This document shows positions 35,201 to 47,457 of a stretch of 64,000 bases of DNA, piece by piece. The position numbers and the translations under genes were made by a program. Within the stretch, counting starts at the first letter, position 1. Each line of letters begins with the position of its first letter. The notes beneath the pieces were generated by a model that worked only from the letters and a program-made list of their open reading frames with translations, did not search any database and was not told the DNA's origin. Origin of the DNA: Paraconiothyrium sp. Pb-2020. Lineage: Eukaryota > Ascomycota > Dothideomycetes > Pleosporales > Didymosphaeriaceae. Location of the stretch: the NCBI GenBank assembly GCA_022419385.1, contig JAJUBI010000005.1:2232001-2296000 (forward strand), in the 5' to 3' direction.

Positions 35201-36956
35201 GCTGCACAATCCGACCACGTCCCACCCCCCGCTACTCATGCCATCGTCGTTGACGGAGATAGCCTTAAGCTGGCACTGGACGATGCGCTGAAGAGGAAGT
35301 TCCTCCTGCTTTGCAAGCGGTGTCGAGCTGTTCTGTGTTGCAGAGTCAGCCCTAGTCAAAAAGCTGCTGTTGTCAACATGGTCAAGACTGGCCTCGATTG
35401 TTTGACTCTTGCTATCGGAGACGGTGCCAATGACGTCGCCATGATTCAAGAAGCTCACGTTGGCGTTGGTATCGCGGGTGTCGAAGGTCGCGCCGCTGTC
35501 ATGTCTTCCGATTATGCCATTGGTCAATTCCGCTTCCTGACTCGACTCGTACTTGTTCATGGTCGGTGGTCATACCGAAGATTGGCTGAGTGTATTGCAA
35601 ATTTCTTCTATAAGGTCAGTACCCGTGGAGCATCGATGTGTATCATACTAAATGTGTAACAGAACGTTGTCTGGACATTCTCTTTGTTTTGGTACCAGAT
35701 CTACACCAACTTTGATAGCCAGTACATTTTCGACTACAGCTACATTGTTTGGTTTAACCTGGCTTTCACGTCCCTACCAGTCATTCTCCAGGGTGTATTA
35801 GACCAAGACGTTAACGATCGAGTATCGCTAGCAGTCCCGCAGCTTTACGTGAGAGGTATTGAAAGGAAAGAGTGGTCGCAACTGAAGTTCTGGTATGCGT
35901 TGGTCTGCCTCTCCATGGGTCGTTGTGCTAATATTTTGTAGGATGTATATGCTTGACGGTATCTATCAGTCAGCCATTGCCTTCTTCTTTGTCTATATGG
36001 TCTTTTACCCAGGCACATTCGTCACCGAGAACGGACTCGACATCGCTGAACTGAAACGTATGGGCATAATCGTCGCGACCATTGCGGTGTGTGCAGCCAA
36101 CTTCTACGTGTTGTTCAACACATACCGCTGGGATTGGTTAATCTGCCTTGTCGTGGTCATCAGCACGTTGTTCATCTGGTTCTGGACCGGTCTGTACACA
36201 ACATTTACGGGAAGTGCTCAATTCTACAAGGGCGGTGCCGAAGTCTACGGTGCTTTGGTCTTTTGGGCAATTCTACTTTTGGCGGTCGTCGCATGTCTGC
36301 TGCCTAGGTTCGTCGTCAAATCGCTTCAAAAGATCTATTTCCCGCTTGACGTGGACATCATCCGGGAGCAGATCAAACAAGGAAAATTCGACTACCTGAA
36401 CAAAACGGACGCATACCTTCCTCCACCGCCTGATAAAGCCATTTCTAAGGTTCCCTCCGATGTTTCTAAATACAAGGCTGCAAATGCGCAGGAAGGTGAT
36501 GATGACGTCCGTCCCATCTATCCACCTTCTGTTGCAGCTACCGCAACCACCCACAACCCTAGGAGCCAAAATGGCAGCGGTAGCACCGACTACACCTTCC
36601 GCCAGTCCGTCGAAGGCATACCACAGCATCGTATCTCGATGGACCGACCGCGTCCATCATACGATCGCGCACGAATGTCGATGGATCGTGTGCGACCAAG
36701 TTTCGAAGCCAGCAATGACTTCACATCTGCAGCAATGCTTACGCGAATGGAGTCAGCACATAGCCGCAACAGCCTGAGTGCCGCTCCAAACACGGGACCT
36801 CAAATTGCGAGCCGCCTACGAAACGTGTTCCGAAGACCTACTGTCACGCGAGAGGAAGCACCAGAGCACCTGCGGGACAGCGAACGACCTCCTGTGCCTA
36901 CAGTACACCAAGGCGAGGACGCCCCACGAAGTCCACCACACAGCCCGCCTCGGTGA
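32201..36956 (+). CDS. DNF1: Phospholipid-translocating P4-ATPase (Dnf1/Dnf2 type flippase)
   Basis: Four exons: 32201-32629, 32684-35614, 35663-35892 and 35942-36956, 1534 residues. It moves aminophospholipids or phosphatidylcholine from the outer to the inner leaflet of plasma and endosomal membranes, with a Cdc50-family partner. P-type signatures are in order: ETKNLDGETNLK (actuator), IFSDKTGTLTQNVMEFKKC with the phosphorylated Asp, KAQSPDEAALVATA (nucleotide pocket), WVLTGDKVETAINIGFSCNL and LAIGDGANDVAMIQEAHVGV. About ten membrane helices follow the usual 4+6 split. The long acidic/basic N-terminal tail and the Ser/Arg-rich C-terminal tail with repeated MDRxRPSxxxxR elements (RISMDRPRPSYDRAR and so on) are typical of Dnf1-group regulation by kinases. 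Between the first two helix pairs is an insert with Ser/Pro-rich sequence (residues about 235-300). Confidence 0.95.
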
Positions 36957-37986
36957 TGCATTCACGCCCATTATTTATAATACCACATCCCTTCTGATGA
37001 CGACTTGTACATATCACGGCTACTGGGGTTCCGGAATCAAGTTCCCTTGCAAAAATCATTTTTCTACTGTTATTCTATCGAATACTCTACACACCATGGG
37101 TCGGCGTTACCTAGACCATTGCACGCTTGGTCTGTTTCCTTTTTCCGCATTGCGTTCTTTTTTGCCTTTCAATTCATTCCGCGAAGATCGGTCTTGGGAG
37201 CGGTTTGAAAGCTTGGACCATGCGTGTTGGCAATTGGGCGCTGGTCTGTTACCAGCTCGGTACCACTGTGTTGTCCCCAATTGCTCGGTTCGTTTTGTGA
37301 TATATCTCTGCTTCTGGGAATGGCTCGGGGGATACCGTGACTTGACGCAGAGGGTGGATACCCGTGCTCAAAGGGGCCTGTAGATAATGATGATTGCCTG
37401 CGTTCGCAGGTGTCAATTGAGTTTTTCATATACGTAATCATGGCTCTACGAAACTGTACCCGACGTGGTGTGATAGCTAAAAAGACACCACATCTTGCCT
37501 GCGAAAGACGAGTACCGGCCCGTCATGTGGGGCAAGTCTGAGAGAATGCGGGCTAATTGGCCTTGGCAGCGAGAACGCGCTTTCGCGTCACGCCCCGCGG
37601 CGTCTTTGTACCGGGTCCATGCTTATTTCATTGATTGACTTGATCCATGCTCCGCTCACTACTCTTCTTCCTCAACCCACACTTTTCTCTCACCTGGCGA
37701 CAGGCAGGCTAATCTTTTACTTTAACAGGTGCTGCTTCCAAGTTCCACACATAGCGTGTTGCCGACCAGAGATCCAAACTTCCGCCGTCGTTCGCTTGCT
37801 TGACCAACTCTAGAAAACAAGAGCACTCCACCGAACACCGAGTTGCAGTCACTTGCTTGCCCGCCCTACCCAAACGCTGTGACACAAAGCAGCCACTGTC
37901 CCGTCCTGTGACTAGTGCAATGCGTCAGTAATCGTGGGGGGGGAACAAGCTAGTGGGCGGGAGCACCGGCCGCCGTTGAAGAGATC
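36957..37986. other. Intergenic between the flippase gene and SEN1
   Basis: No supported gene; a frame overlapping the flippase 3' end (to 37383) is a shadow in another frame. It holds the flippase 3' flank and the SEN1 promoter. Confidence 0.5.
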
Positions 37987-40900
37987 ATGGCGGAGATTTT
38001 GGAGCGCATTAAGTAGGAGCCACCGCTGCTGATGTACATCAACACCATGCTGACAACGTTCACTCCGCAGCGAGCTCAAAGCGCTTCCCGAAGAACAGCA
38101 TCTATTCTGCCCCCGAGAGACACCCGACGATGGATCCGTATACTTTGCCGAAGACATCGTGGCCGATCCCAGCGCAGACCAAGACCGCGCCGCCGTAGAA
38201 GAACGAACCGCCAAGGTCAAAGAAGCCGAAGAGCGAAAATGGCTTACCCTCGGAGCCCTTCAGATAATGGCATTCGACGGAGATGATGCGGCTCCACACA
38301 AAGCATGGATGTTGGAGCGATTAGACAAACTCATGACGTCCTGCGATGTCTGCGTGCGCGTCTACCACCAGGCCCGCGCAGAATGGCGGCAGAGTCTATT
38401 CGAGTACGTGTTACGGCGAAGGCGGATGTCGGTCTGCACTGACATAATCAGGCAATTTGATGAAGAGCATGTCCATGTGTTCTTACAAACGGTCGACAAC
38501 CAATCTTTAGGTCGTATACAGCGTGGATTGGACGAGGCACACTCAGTGCTTCGTAATACTGATCCCCAGAAACGCGGAGTTCGTGTCTTGCCCACCGAAG
38601 CGGTGTACGCTATCTTTGAGGCTCTGAGCTGCGATGCCATGATTAGGAACGAAGAGCTTTTGCAGCAGTATTTTGATGGGCCATTCGAGCTGGTGCAGTC
38701 CAAAAAGCGTCTCAAGCTTCAGACCTTCGTGCCTGCGATGACCCGGTTTCTTTTCAGTCGGAACGAATATAGGCAGAAGTGGGCTACTGCGTCTTGGTCC
38801 ACCTTCAAGCGGCACATACTTCAGTCTGAGTTCGACTGGGCAGTGAGGGATCATCTAGTGAGCGCTATGATGAAGGTGCAGATGACGAACCTTGATCGTA
38901 CCTTCCTTCCTCTATATTGGGCTGGTGTGAGACTCATTGTCAATAAACTAGACAGGGAGCTCATCACCAGCTCACTTCGTGACCTAGAGGGCAACTTTTA
39001 TCGCCTGTTGCTAGACCACTTACATCTTGATTCTGAAGGGTTCGTCAATGTGGTCGATACCATGAAGACGATCCTAGAAGTGTCGCCCACAGACTTTTGG
39101 GATGCTATAAATGACATTACAACATCTACGGCTACAATTGTCGAACAGGTGTTCAGCAGCCCAATCCTCAAACAGATGTTGCTTGCGGCATCTGAGGACA
39201 AGGAAGAGGACATGAAACTCCTGCGCAACGCCTTTGGTTGGAGCACTCCTTTTCTTACCTCCATCAAGCCAACGATCCTTCCACCGGCCGTTCGCGCCTT
39301 TGCGAATGCACTGTTTGGCCATCTCCAATCGGACAAATACTCGCGTGCAGGGCGTGCTCTCTGTTTCAAGGAAGGGCTACGCGTCTTGGACTATGCTTTT
39401 CGCAAAATGTGCGAAGGCAAGTCTGAAGCCAATTTTGTTGGCCAGCCCACAGTCAACAGCATGCTCGATCTGTTGTCGACCCACATCGAGCTCATTGTGG
39501 GTAGCCTGAAGCGTCTCGAGGGACAAGAGGACCGACGCTTACTCTTGTCCACCATTCAACATGCTTTCACGCTCGAAGCGACTTCACTGCACATCGAAAA
39601 GCAATTGATCGCTGCGGACAAACCCTCACCCAAGGAGACTCCTCCTTCAACGCCCCTATGGACAGCCGTTCTGAAAGCGATTGACGCGCAAAATGTTGAT
39701 CTCGCAACGCATTTGTTGATTGCAGGGAGGAGTCTCATCGGCCTTGAAGAATGTCTGTGGAAAACTGGGTACGACAATAAGCCCGTCGAAATCAAGCATT
39801 TCAATGGCCGATTCGAACTCTTGTCCAAGTCAATCACGGATGTTGTCGATCGAATGACCGAATTCAAACCTGAGCAACTCAATGACTTGTTCAAACAGCC
39901 TGCCGCTGCTTCCGCAATCATATCACTTCTTTTTTCTTCTACAGAGGATACTCGAAGTTCAGCTATCGAACTGTTGAAGATTATCACTGAGCAAGAGGAA
40001 CGGCGCGATGCTCTGCAATACATCCTCAAGACGCATTACAAGTATGTGCTCGTCGGAATTTCGGACTCTTGTCGTCTAGTCACACGCAAGCGAATATTTG
40101 CCCCCGCAAGCAGCATGGTCAGGACACTCACCGATATCATCGACGTACTTTGCAATTCCCAAGATGGAATACTGCGGTCTCGACAATTCGACCGAGGAGA
40201 CGGAGGTGTCACTATGAATTTCTGGAAAAACTTGTGGAATACGCTTACGATGTTTTTTGCGACTACCGAGCCGTGGAGCAACTTAGGCGTGTACCAGAAG
40301 GACATGATGAAAGATTTCTGCCGCGATGTTATGCAGTTCGCGGATTACCTTTTCGACCAATGCAGTGTGTTTGCCTCAACCTTAGACCCCTCCACGCAAG
40401 GAGATGAGGAGAAGTCAAACACCAGCGAATTATTGAAGGAGTTACTGCAACTTCCAGCCGGTACGATGGTCGAGGCCAAGAGGTGGTTGCGTCTCCGCGA
40501 TGAGTATCTCTCAAGCAAATCCGTCACGCTCATTGGGAAGTTGCTCGTCCGTCTCCGCGCCGTTTCGATCGAGATCGATCCAGACACGCTGGCATTCATG
40601 ATGGACATAGTCCTTGGCAAAGTCAAAGCCAACCTGAGCCGAAATCAACAGGCTGAGCTGCAACGAGCGATAGAGACCCACCTTGGCCACTCTATGATCA
40701 AGGAAGAAGTACCTAAGCAACCACGACAAGCTTCGATCAGCAATTTCATTGGAGGCAGTGCCACGAAACCACCCACTGCAGAATCGGATGCGCGTGCAAA
40801 ATTGATGAAGGCCATGACGCCGGGCGCGACAGCCTTCAAAGAGAATCGAGAGTACAATCTGATGAAGGCTGCGAAAGCTGCGAAGCAAGCAAAGGCCGAT

Positions 40901-43900
40901 GAGGCCAAGAATGCCCAGGCTGCTGAATTTAAGCGGAAACGCCAGCTCGAACTAGAGCGTACAAAGAGGGAGAAAGAGGCTGCTATTGCTAAGGCTAGGA
41001 AAGAGCGTGGCCTTGGAGGTGCTACAGCGGAAGCGGGCTCTGCTTTGGCGGGTCTTGGCGTGCTGGACAGAGATTCTGCTCCTAAGGGAGAAGGCTTGAT
41101 GCATTCTTCGGACGACTCCGATGACGAAGAAGACGAGTTTGACGTTGATGAGCTGTTCGGGATCACAAACAAACCGGGCAAGGCTGGACCGAAGACCAAC
41201 ATCACCAATGATGTCATCAAAGTGCCCTTGCCAGTCAAGAAGCGGAGAGTACAACGGTCCGCAAAAGACATGCGAGCTCGTCTTGCGCCAGATCTAACAC
41301 CATTGCACAAAACTATTCTTGGATGGGACTATTACCATGACGGCGTCTACCCTCCAAAAACGTCGCAAGGCAATTATGCGGGAGTCGTTGATACTTTCCG
41401 TACGCCGAACGACTACCAAAACACATTTGGTGGCCTGCTGAGGCTCGAAGCGTGGCAAGGCTTCGTCAAAGCGCGCGAGGAGCTCACGTCTAAACCCTAT
41501 GAAATTCGCATTACACAGCGTTCGACGGTGGATGCATTCATGGAGATCGGAACCACCATGACTCAAATTGAGAACAAGGACATCCAGGCAATGGAGGGTG
41601 ATGTTGTCCTTCTGTCGAAGACTAACAAACCATCTGCGCAAGAGCCTCACTGTCTAGCTAGGATCTTCCAAAGGAAGCCAAAGAAAGGACACATTGAGGT
41701 CTCTTACCGTGTCATGCCTTCTGGAAACCCTATGTCATCGCTATTGAACCCGAACATGGCGGTTTTCGGCACGAAGATCCAATCCATAACGCCACTGGAA
41801 CGCGAGTACGCTGCTCTTCACGGTCTGCAATACTACGATCTGTGTGATGAGATCATTCACGCGAAGCCTTCTCCTCTCCTAACGTATAAGGACGCACAAG
41901 TCGATCCGCTGATGCAGAATTACAATTTGAACAAGGCTCAGGCGAAGGCTGTCAAGTCAGCTTTCGACAACGATGCTTTCACGTTGATTCAAGGGTACGC
42001 TCCTATGCTTGTGTTGAAAGCAAATACTGACAGAGCAACAGCCCCCCGGGTTCCGGAAAAACGAAGACCATTACAGCTATTGTCGGCACAATTTTGACGG
42101 ATAGTCTCAAGAAGGGTGCCCGAGCGGCACCGATGCCTGGCCAGAGCCTGAATGACAGCGCGGCGAAGAAGTTGCTTGTATGTGCGCCGAGTAACGCCGC
42201 TGTTGACGAGCTTGTCATGCGTTTCAAAGCCGGAGTCAAGACATCGGACGGCGTTGAGCACAAGATTAACATCGTTCGACTAGGACGAAGCGACGCAATG
42301 AATGAGAACGTGAGGGACGTCACACTTGAAGAGCTTGTGAGCAAGAAGCTTGGTGTTAGCAGCAATGACAACGACAACGAAGCCACACAAAAGCTTTTCG
42401 CCCAACATAAGAGTGTCTCGGCCCAATTAAACGAAGTGCGCCAACAGATGGACTCTGGTGAGTTCAAAGGCGAAGCGCTCCAGAAGATCGAGAATGAGTT
42501 CCACACCCTGCGGAAAGAGAAGGCACAGCTGGGAAGGCAGATCGATACTGCCAAGGACGACCAGAAGCTGGCATATCGAAACAAGGACATCGAGCGGCGA
42601 CGAGAGCAAGAGCGAATTCTCAGGGATGCGCACATCGTGTGTGCGACGCTCAGCGGTAGCGGGCACGACATGTTCCAGAACATGGCTATTGAGTTCGAGA
42701 CAGTCATTGTCGACGAAGCCGCACAGTGCGTGGAGATGAGCGCGTTGATTCCTCTCAAATATGGATGCGCGAAGTGTATTCTGGTCGGTGATCCTAAGCA
42801 ACTGCCGCCAACTGTTTTTTCGAAAGAAGCGGCTGCGTTCCAGTACGAGCAAAGTCTGTTCGTTCGTATGCAGAAGAATCATCCCAACGATGTCCATCTG
42901 CTCGACACACAGTACCGCATGCACCCCGAAATTAGCTTCTATCCTAGCTGGACTTTTTACGACGGTAGACTGGTCGACGGTGGTGACATGGCTGCGCTCC
43001 GAAGACAACCCTGGCACAAGAGCTGGCTGTTGGGGCCTTACAGATTCTTCGATGTACAAGGCCAACATCAATCGAAAGGCCATTCGCTCATTAATGTCAA
43101 CGAAATCAATATTGCCATGCAACTATATGCTCGGCTTATCAACGATTACCCCAATTACGACTTCCGCGGGAAGGTAGGAATCATCACGCCCTATAAATCC
43201 CAACTAGTATACTTGAAGAACAAATTCAGCGCACAATACGGCACGGGAATTACTAAAGACATCATGTTCAACACCACGGACGCTTTCCAGGGCCGTGAAG
43301 CCGAAGTCATCATCTTCTCGTGTGTGCGTGCCGCTCCTTCCGGGGGCGTCGGCTTCTTGCAAGACATCCGACGCATGAACGTCGGTCTCACGCGTGCGAA
43401 GTCGTCGCTTTGGGTGTTGGGTAATTCGCAGTCGCTCATGCGTGGCAAGTATTGGAAATTGTTGGTGGAAGACGCGCAACGCCGTGACCGCTACACGACT
43501 GGCAATTTGCAGAACATGTTGAACAAACATTCGGATGCGTATCCGGCGAAGCCTGGCATGTTCGACGAACCCGTTCCGGTACCCATGGACATGGACATGG
43601 ACAACAATCCACCCATCGAGCGTGACACGGTAAAAACGAAGCCTTTCATGAAGCAGGAGGCTCCCAGCAACGTGCGCGTCAAAGCGGAGTACCGCAAGCC
43701 GGATGCCATCCAGGAACTCCACGACACTCGTATCAAGCAGGAGCCCAACCAAAACGGCAGCCGCAAGCGTCTTCACGAGGGCGGCGGAGACGTGGACATG
43801 TCCGACGCAGATGCAGCTTCAGACACACTCAACGGAAGTGTGGTCACGTCAAACTCTGCGACTCCGGAGCCCATGGAAGGCGTACAGCGGCAGAAGGCGC

Positions 43901-43971
43901 CGCGAAGGAAGAAACCTAGACCGACACCGAATCCGTTGGTCAGCCGTCCGCCCAACAGGCCGAGAAAGTAG
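37987..43971 (+). CDS. SEN1: Sen1-type RNA/DNA helicase (SF1B, tRNA-splicing endonuclease positive effector family)
   Basis: Three exons: 37987-38012 (26 nt, MAEILERI), 38071-41994 and 42042-43971, 1959 residues. It terminates RNA polymerase II on short non-coding RNAs and resolves R-loops in the nucleus. The N-terminal 900 residues are a helical Sen1-N region. A Lys/Ala/Glu-rich coiled coil follows (around residues 905-960), then an acidic patch (SSDDSDDEEDEFDVDELFG). Helicase motifs: Q-motif NLNKAQAKAV, motif I GPPGSGKT, Ia CAPSNAAVDELV, II VIVDEAAQC, III GDPKQLPPTV, IV QYRMHPEIS, V DAFQGREAEVIIFSCVRA, VI NVGLTRAKSSLWVLG. The second intron splits the first Gly codon of motif I. The tail is basic (RRKKPRPTPNP) and likely nuclear-localising. 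Confidence 0.96.
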
Positions 43972-44718
43972 CGGTTGAGGCAGATAGGATAGAAGGAGGC
44001 AGGAAGAAGCGCAGCAGTCTGTATGCGACTGCTTTGCGGCAAACTTGAGTGCTGTTCTGGCGTTTGTCGGACCATGTTACGAGGACAGCATTTCCAGGCG
44101 TTTGAAGAGAGTGCTTTGGCATCTTAGGCAGAGACGGGATCTTGATGCTGTACTTGATTTTGATACTGTACCTGTTCTAGCCACGTAGTGATAGCGGTCG
44201 AAGGCACAAAGAGGGCGTCCTCGAGACGGCAGCAGCATAGGCAGCCCGGTGCTTGACTCTCAGGTAGACTCTGATGTTCGGTGACATTGACACGCAGCTG
44301 GAATAACCAGGCGTGCGGAACAAGCCATCTTGTGCTACCTTGCGCCGTTGCCCTTGGTCAGGAGGGAGCCTCCTTCCTAAACGAGCGCTGTGTGACGAGG
44401 TGACGCTGGAAGTGGTGCGACGTTGCCTTGGACTCATTGTTCAGAAGCGTGAGTGACAGCTCTCGTGCCGATGGCGCTTCGCCGAGGCCGTCATGTGTTT
44501 TCGACGACGCAGACGGCGCGGTGCCACAGTGCTAGCAGAGCTGCCGCAGCATCTTCACGTCCCACTGTCCATCTCCTTCCCCCTCTCCTCCTCCATGCCT
44601 GTGTCTCACTCTAGCCGCGTGCAACTCGTCCACTCGCCGTCACTGTCTGCCGTGCTACCTCTGGCGCTACCTAAGGTAGGGGTCCCATCTGCATCCCTCT
44701 GCCGCCTTCTCCACCGCC
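43972..44718. other. Intergenic after SEN1
   Basis: No supported gene. It contains the SEN1 3' flank and the possible leader of the next locus. Confidence 0.5.
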
Positions 44719-45194
44719 ATGTTGTACGACACCATGTGCCTCTTCGGAACCTTCGAGTGCGCCCAGTACGCGAGAGAGCGCGCCGGAGCGACTGTAACGT
44801 CGACCGGGTTCTGCCCAACTACGAGCGCGTGCTGTCGAGGGGGATTCGTCTGTGGAGACTGCGGACATGCACGGGAGAATTCCTCGTGGAAGAGGTGGGC
44901 TCGGCATGTGCTTTGGCCTCCCAAAGGTACGCCTTGGCTGGTGTGCTGTGCGTTTTCGTCAGTGGGAAACTCTGCTTGGGACGGCACTGTCGTTATGGGG
45001 AGTCAGATGAGGAAGCCCGGCACCGCGCATGGGGGTTTCACGCCAGAGTTATCGCGTACGACACCGATGCCGACGCACTGTACAGCTTTGCCGTTCGTAG
45101 TACGCCCCTGGGCCAGGCGTTCCTCGCACGCGCTGCACGCTTTGACCCGACCACACCAGCGAAGTTGGTTGTCTCTGCTGCTGGGGTTGCATAA
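44719..45194 (+). pseudogene. Possible small hypothetical gene with an apparent frame switch
   Basis: Two overlapping open frames look partly coding. The first begins at 44719 with MLYDTMCLFGTFECAQYARE; from about 44775 onward the other frame has the better coding look (SDCNVDRVLPNYERV, GIRLWRLRTCTGEFLVEEVG, HARVIAYDTDADALYSFAVR) with strong preference for C/G at third positions, and it stops at 45194. Joining them requires a one-base change inside the GAGAGAGCGCG stretch near 44773-44783. I do not recognise a family, although small Cys-containing fungal proteins with a similar start exist. It could be an assembly error in a real gene, a decayed gene, or chance in GC-rich DNA. Confidence 0.3.
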
Positions 45195-45297
45195 GTGCCG
45201 GCCATGGCTCCCCTTCGGATGGATGCATTTCTTGCATGCACGTACCTGAGCTCTCTCTGATGATCATTGCAATAGATGTTAAGCTACCTGTTTCAAG

Positions 45298-47457
45298 ATG
45301 CTAGGACACCCAGGAATCAGTGCATTCGAATACGCGGGAGCAGCAGAACAACACTACCATGAAGAGCGCGCATGGGAAAAGGCCACAGAGAAAAGCACGT
45401 TCAAGCACGCCACTGGGCACCATCCAACATGGTCAGCGGACTCCATAAGAGAGAATTCAACCCAGCATGGGGCTAGCTCTGAGCCGTCGGAACCTCAGCA
45501 GCCGCAGACTCCGGTCGACGAGTATACACTCGCACAGCGACGCCGTGGAACCTTTGTCAACCATACCCCGCGCAATCATGAAGTCCGTTTATCTCTCAAA
45601 CTCTCGCATCGTCCGTCTTCTGAAGAGGAGTCTGGGAGGCTGTACGCAAGTTATAGAGGGAGCTCGGATGATAACACGGAAACTTCCAAAAGTCACAGTT
45701 GTGGACAACATTCGTCATTTGGATCATTCCGCGCCGAACAAGGTGAAAAGCAGAATCCAAATACGCCGGTTGAGTTGGATAGCAGGGTGATACCTTTGAA
45801 TCCTTTAGTGAGTGCCCATGGTCTCGATAACGAAAGGCAAGACTTACATTTCGGCAAGGTCATGCACCCTTTACCTACACTACCCGTCATACCAATGGTA
45901 TTACCGAGACAACGTCGTAGCCAAAGCTCTAGCGCCGCAGCTTCAATCAAGTCCTCGCAAACTGGCATCAGCAAGCGAAGCCTACGGACTTTTCTGGGTC
46001 GAAACGCATCGCTTGATGCTCCATTTTCATGCCAGCCAGCAACATTTGATGAAGCTAACACACGGGCCGGTACAGTGAAAATACGACCTCAGGCAGCCAA
46101 CAGTAAACGTCGCCGCAGGCAAACACCGTACAAGGTCCCAATACCTCTCGTTGCCGACTTGGGTCGTCACGCGCCTCTGGAGCCGCTAGTTTTGCATCAT
46201 CGTCGCGAGGTCACAGGTAGCGATGTCGATCCTTTGCCTCCGCATGTCGACATCAATAACAATATCAACGAGGCGGCTACACTCCTAGCAATCAATGAGT
46301 ACTTTGAGAGTCAAGAGGCTCACCAGCAGTCCACAGAATTGCATGGAGTTTCTTCATCAATACCAGAGACGCCTCTTGACCAAGCACACTCGATTTCATC
46401 ACCTCGCCAATCTTCGAAAGATGACCCTGCACCTCCCAAGGCAGACCACCCAGCGCCGGAAGAAACCACCCCCAGCCTCCCCGAGCGCAACCCCGAACGC
46501 CTAAGCAGAATGAATACCCCGAACACCCCAATCTCACTCCATCTCCCGAAAACTGCCTCCTCTCTCTCCGTTCACAGCGACTTCACCTCCGCAGCTAGAG
46601 GCCAATACTCCCCATACGATGAGCGCACCGACACCATCCCCAAGAGCCTGCAGCGCAAGCCGCTAACAACATCGCCTCAAGAACACGGCCGCTCAACCTC
46701 CTCGACGTCCGTAAAGCTCGCGCCTCGGATCTTAGGCCATGAGGAATTAGCTAGCAGTAGGCTGAACGACTTCAATTACTTTCTGCGGATGACGGGTCCG
46801 TCGCCAACGCACGAGGCGAAAGCCGTCCCCAAGAAGGGAAAGAGGGGTTTGAAAGTGATGAAAGTGCGGAGTAGGAAGGAGGGCAAGAACTTCACTAGTA
46901 GCCCCCGTCCCAGAGACGAGCAGTCTCAAGTCCCCGCTTGTTGCTTGGAGGAAACGACAAAGGCTGGCGGCGTGAAGCACCTGCGGATCAAGATCCCAGG
47001 GGAGGAGGTCGATGAGCAGATGGCGAGCTTGACGGAGAGCTCGACGTGGACGGAGGACATTCTGCAGCCGCTTGGGAGTGAGGATTTGGAGCTTGCACTC
47101 AACCCCGTTCGGTCTACGTCGCGTGCTTCTAAGAGCCGTAGTCATAAATCTGGTGCCATATCGCCAATGGACGTTCTCAGTCACAACCATTCTCTCTTGT
47201 TGAGCAGGAGAGAAGCTACAAGGAGCAGGAAACTGCGGGATTTACAAAAAGCAAAAGGTAGGACGGTAGGGGATGTCGAGGGTGGTGCTAAAGAAAATGA
47301 TGGAGAAGATAACACGCAGAAATTAAAGTGGTTGGTGGGCGAGTTGGCGGAGGGATTGAGGGTAGCGGCAGGTCTTCAAGGGGATTTGGGACCGGAGGAG
47401 GTGTTGGAGGCTTGGAGAGACGGGAGGGAGAGGAGAGACACGGGTTTCTGTGGTTAA
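45298..47457 (+). CDS. Hypothetical protein, mostly disordered
   Basis: One uninterrupted 719-codon frame. The product is rich in Ser, Pro, Arg and Glu with basic clusters (SKRRRRQTPYKVPIP; KKGKRGLKVMKVRSRKEGK) and a conserved-looking block around residues 480-500 (ASSRLNDFNYFLRMTGPSP). The end has a charged helical stretch (SRREATRSRKLRDLQKAK) followed by LKWLVGELAEGLRVAAGLQG, which may form a coiled coil. No known domain is seen. Blocks like NDFNYFLRMTGPSP and KLRDLQ are, as I recall, shared among Pleosporales hypothetical proteins. The true start could lie upstream if an intron is present. No function is proposed. Confidence 0.7.
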   Translation: MLGHPGISAFEYAGAAEQHYHEERAWEKATEKSTFKHATGHHPTWSADSIRENSTQHGASSEPSEPQQPQTPVDEYTLAQRRRGTFVNHTPRNHEVRLSLKLSHRPSSEEESGRLYASYRGSSDDNTETSKSHSCGQHSSFGSFRAEQGEKQNPNTPVELDSRVIPLNPLVSAHGLDNERQDLHFGKVMHPLPTLPVIPMVLPRQRRSQSSSAAASIKSSQTGISKRSLRTFLGRNASLDAPFSCQPATFDEANTRAGTVKIRPQAANSKRRRRQTPYKVPIPLVADLGRHAPLEPLVLHHRREVTGSDVDPLPPHVDINNNINEAATLLAINEYFESQEAHQQSTELHGVSSSIPETPLDQAHSISSPRQSSKDDPAPPKADHPAPEETTPSLPERNPERLSRMNTPNTPISLHLPKTASSLSVHSDFTSAARGQYSPYDERTDTIPKSLQRKPLTTSPQEHGRSTSSTSVKLAPRILGHEELASSRLNDFNYFLRMTGPSPTHEAKAVPKKGKRGLKVMKVRSRKEGKNFTSSPRPRDEQSQVPACCLEETTKAGGVKHLRIKIPGEEVDEQMASLTESSTWTEDILQPLGSEDLELALNPVRSTSRASKSRSHKSGAISPMDVLSHNHSLLLSRREATRSRKLRDLQKAKGRTVGDVEGGAKENDGEDNTQKLKWLVGELAEGLRVAAGLQGDLGPEEVLEAWRDGRERRDTGFCG

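Noticed and set aside
42003..43122. Long minus-strand frames (251 and 231 codons) opposite SEN1
   Set aside because: Shadows of a strongly coding helicase exon.
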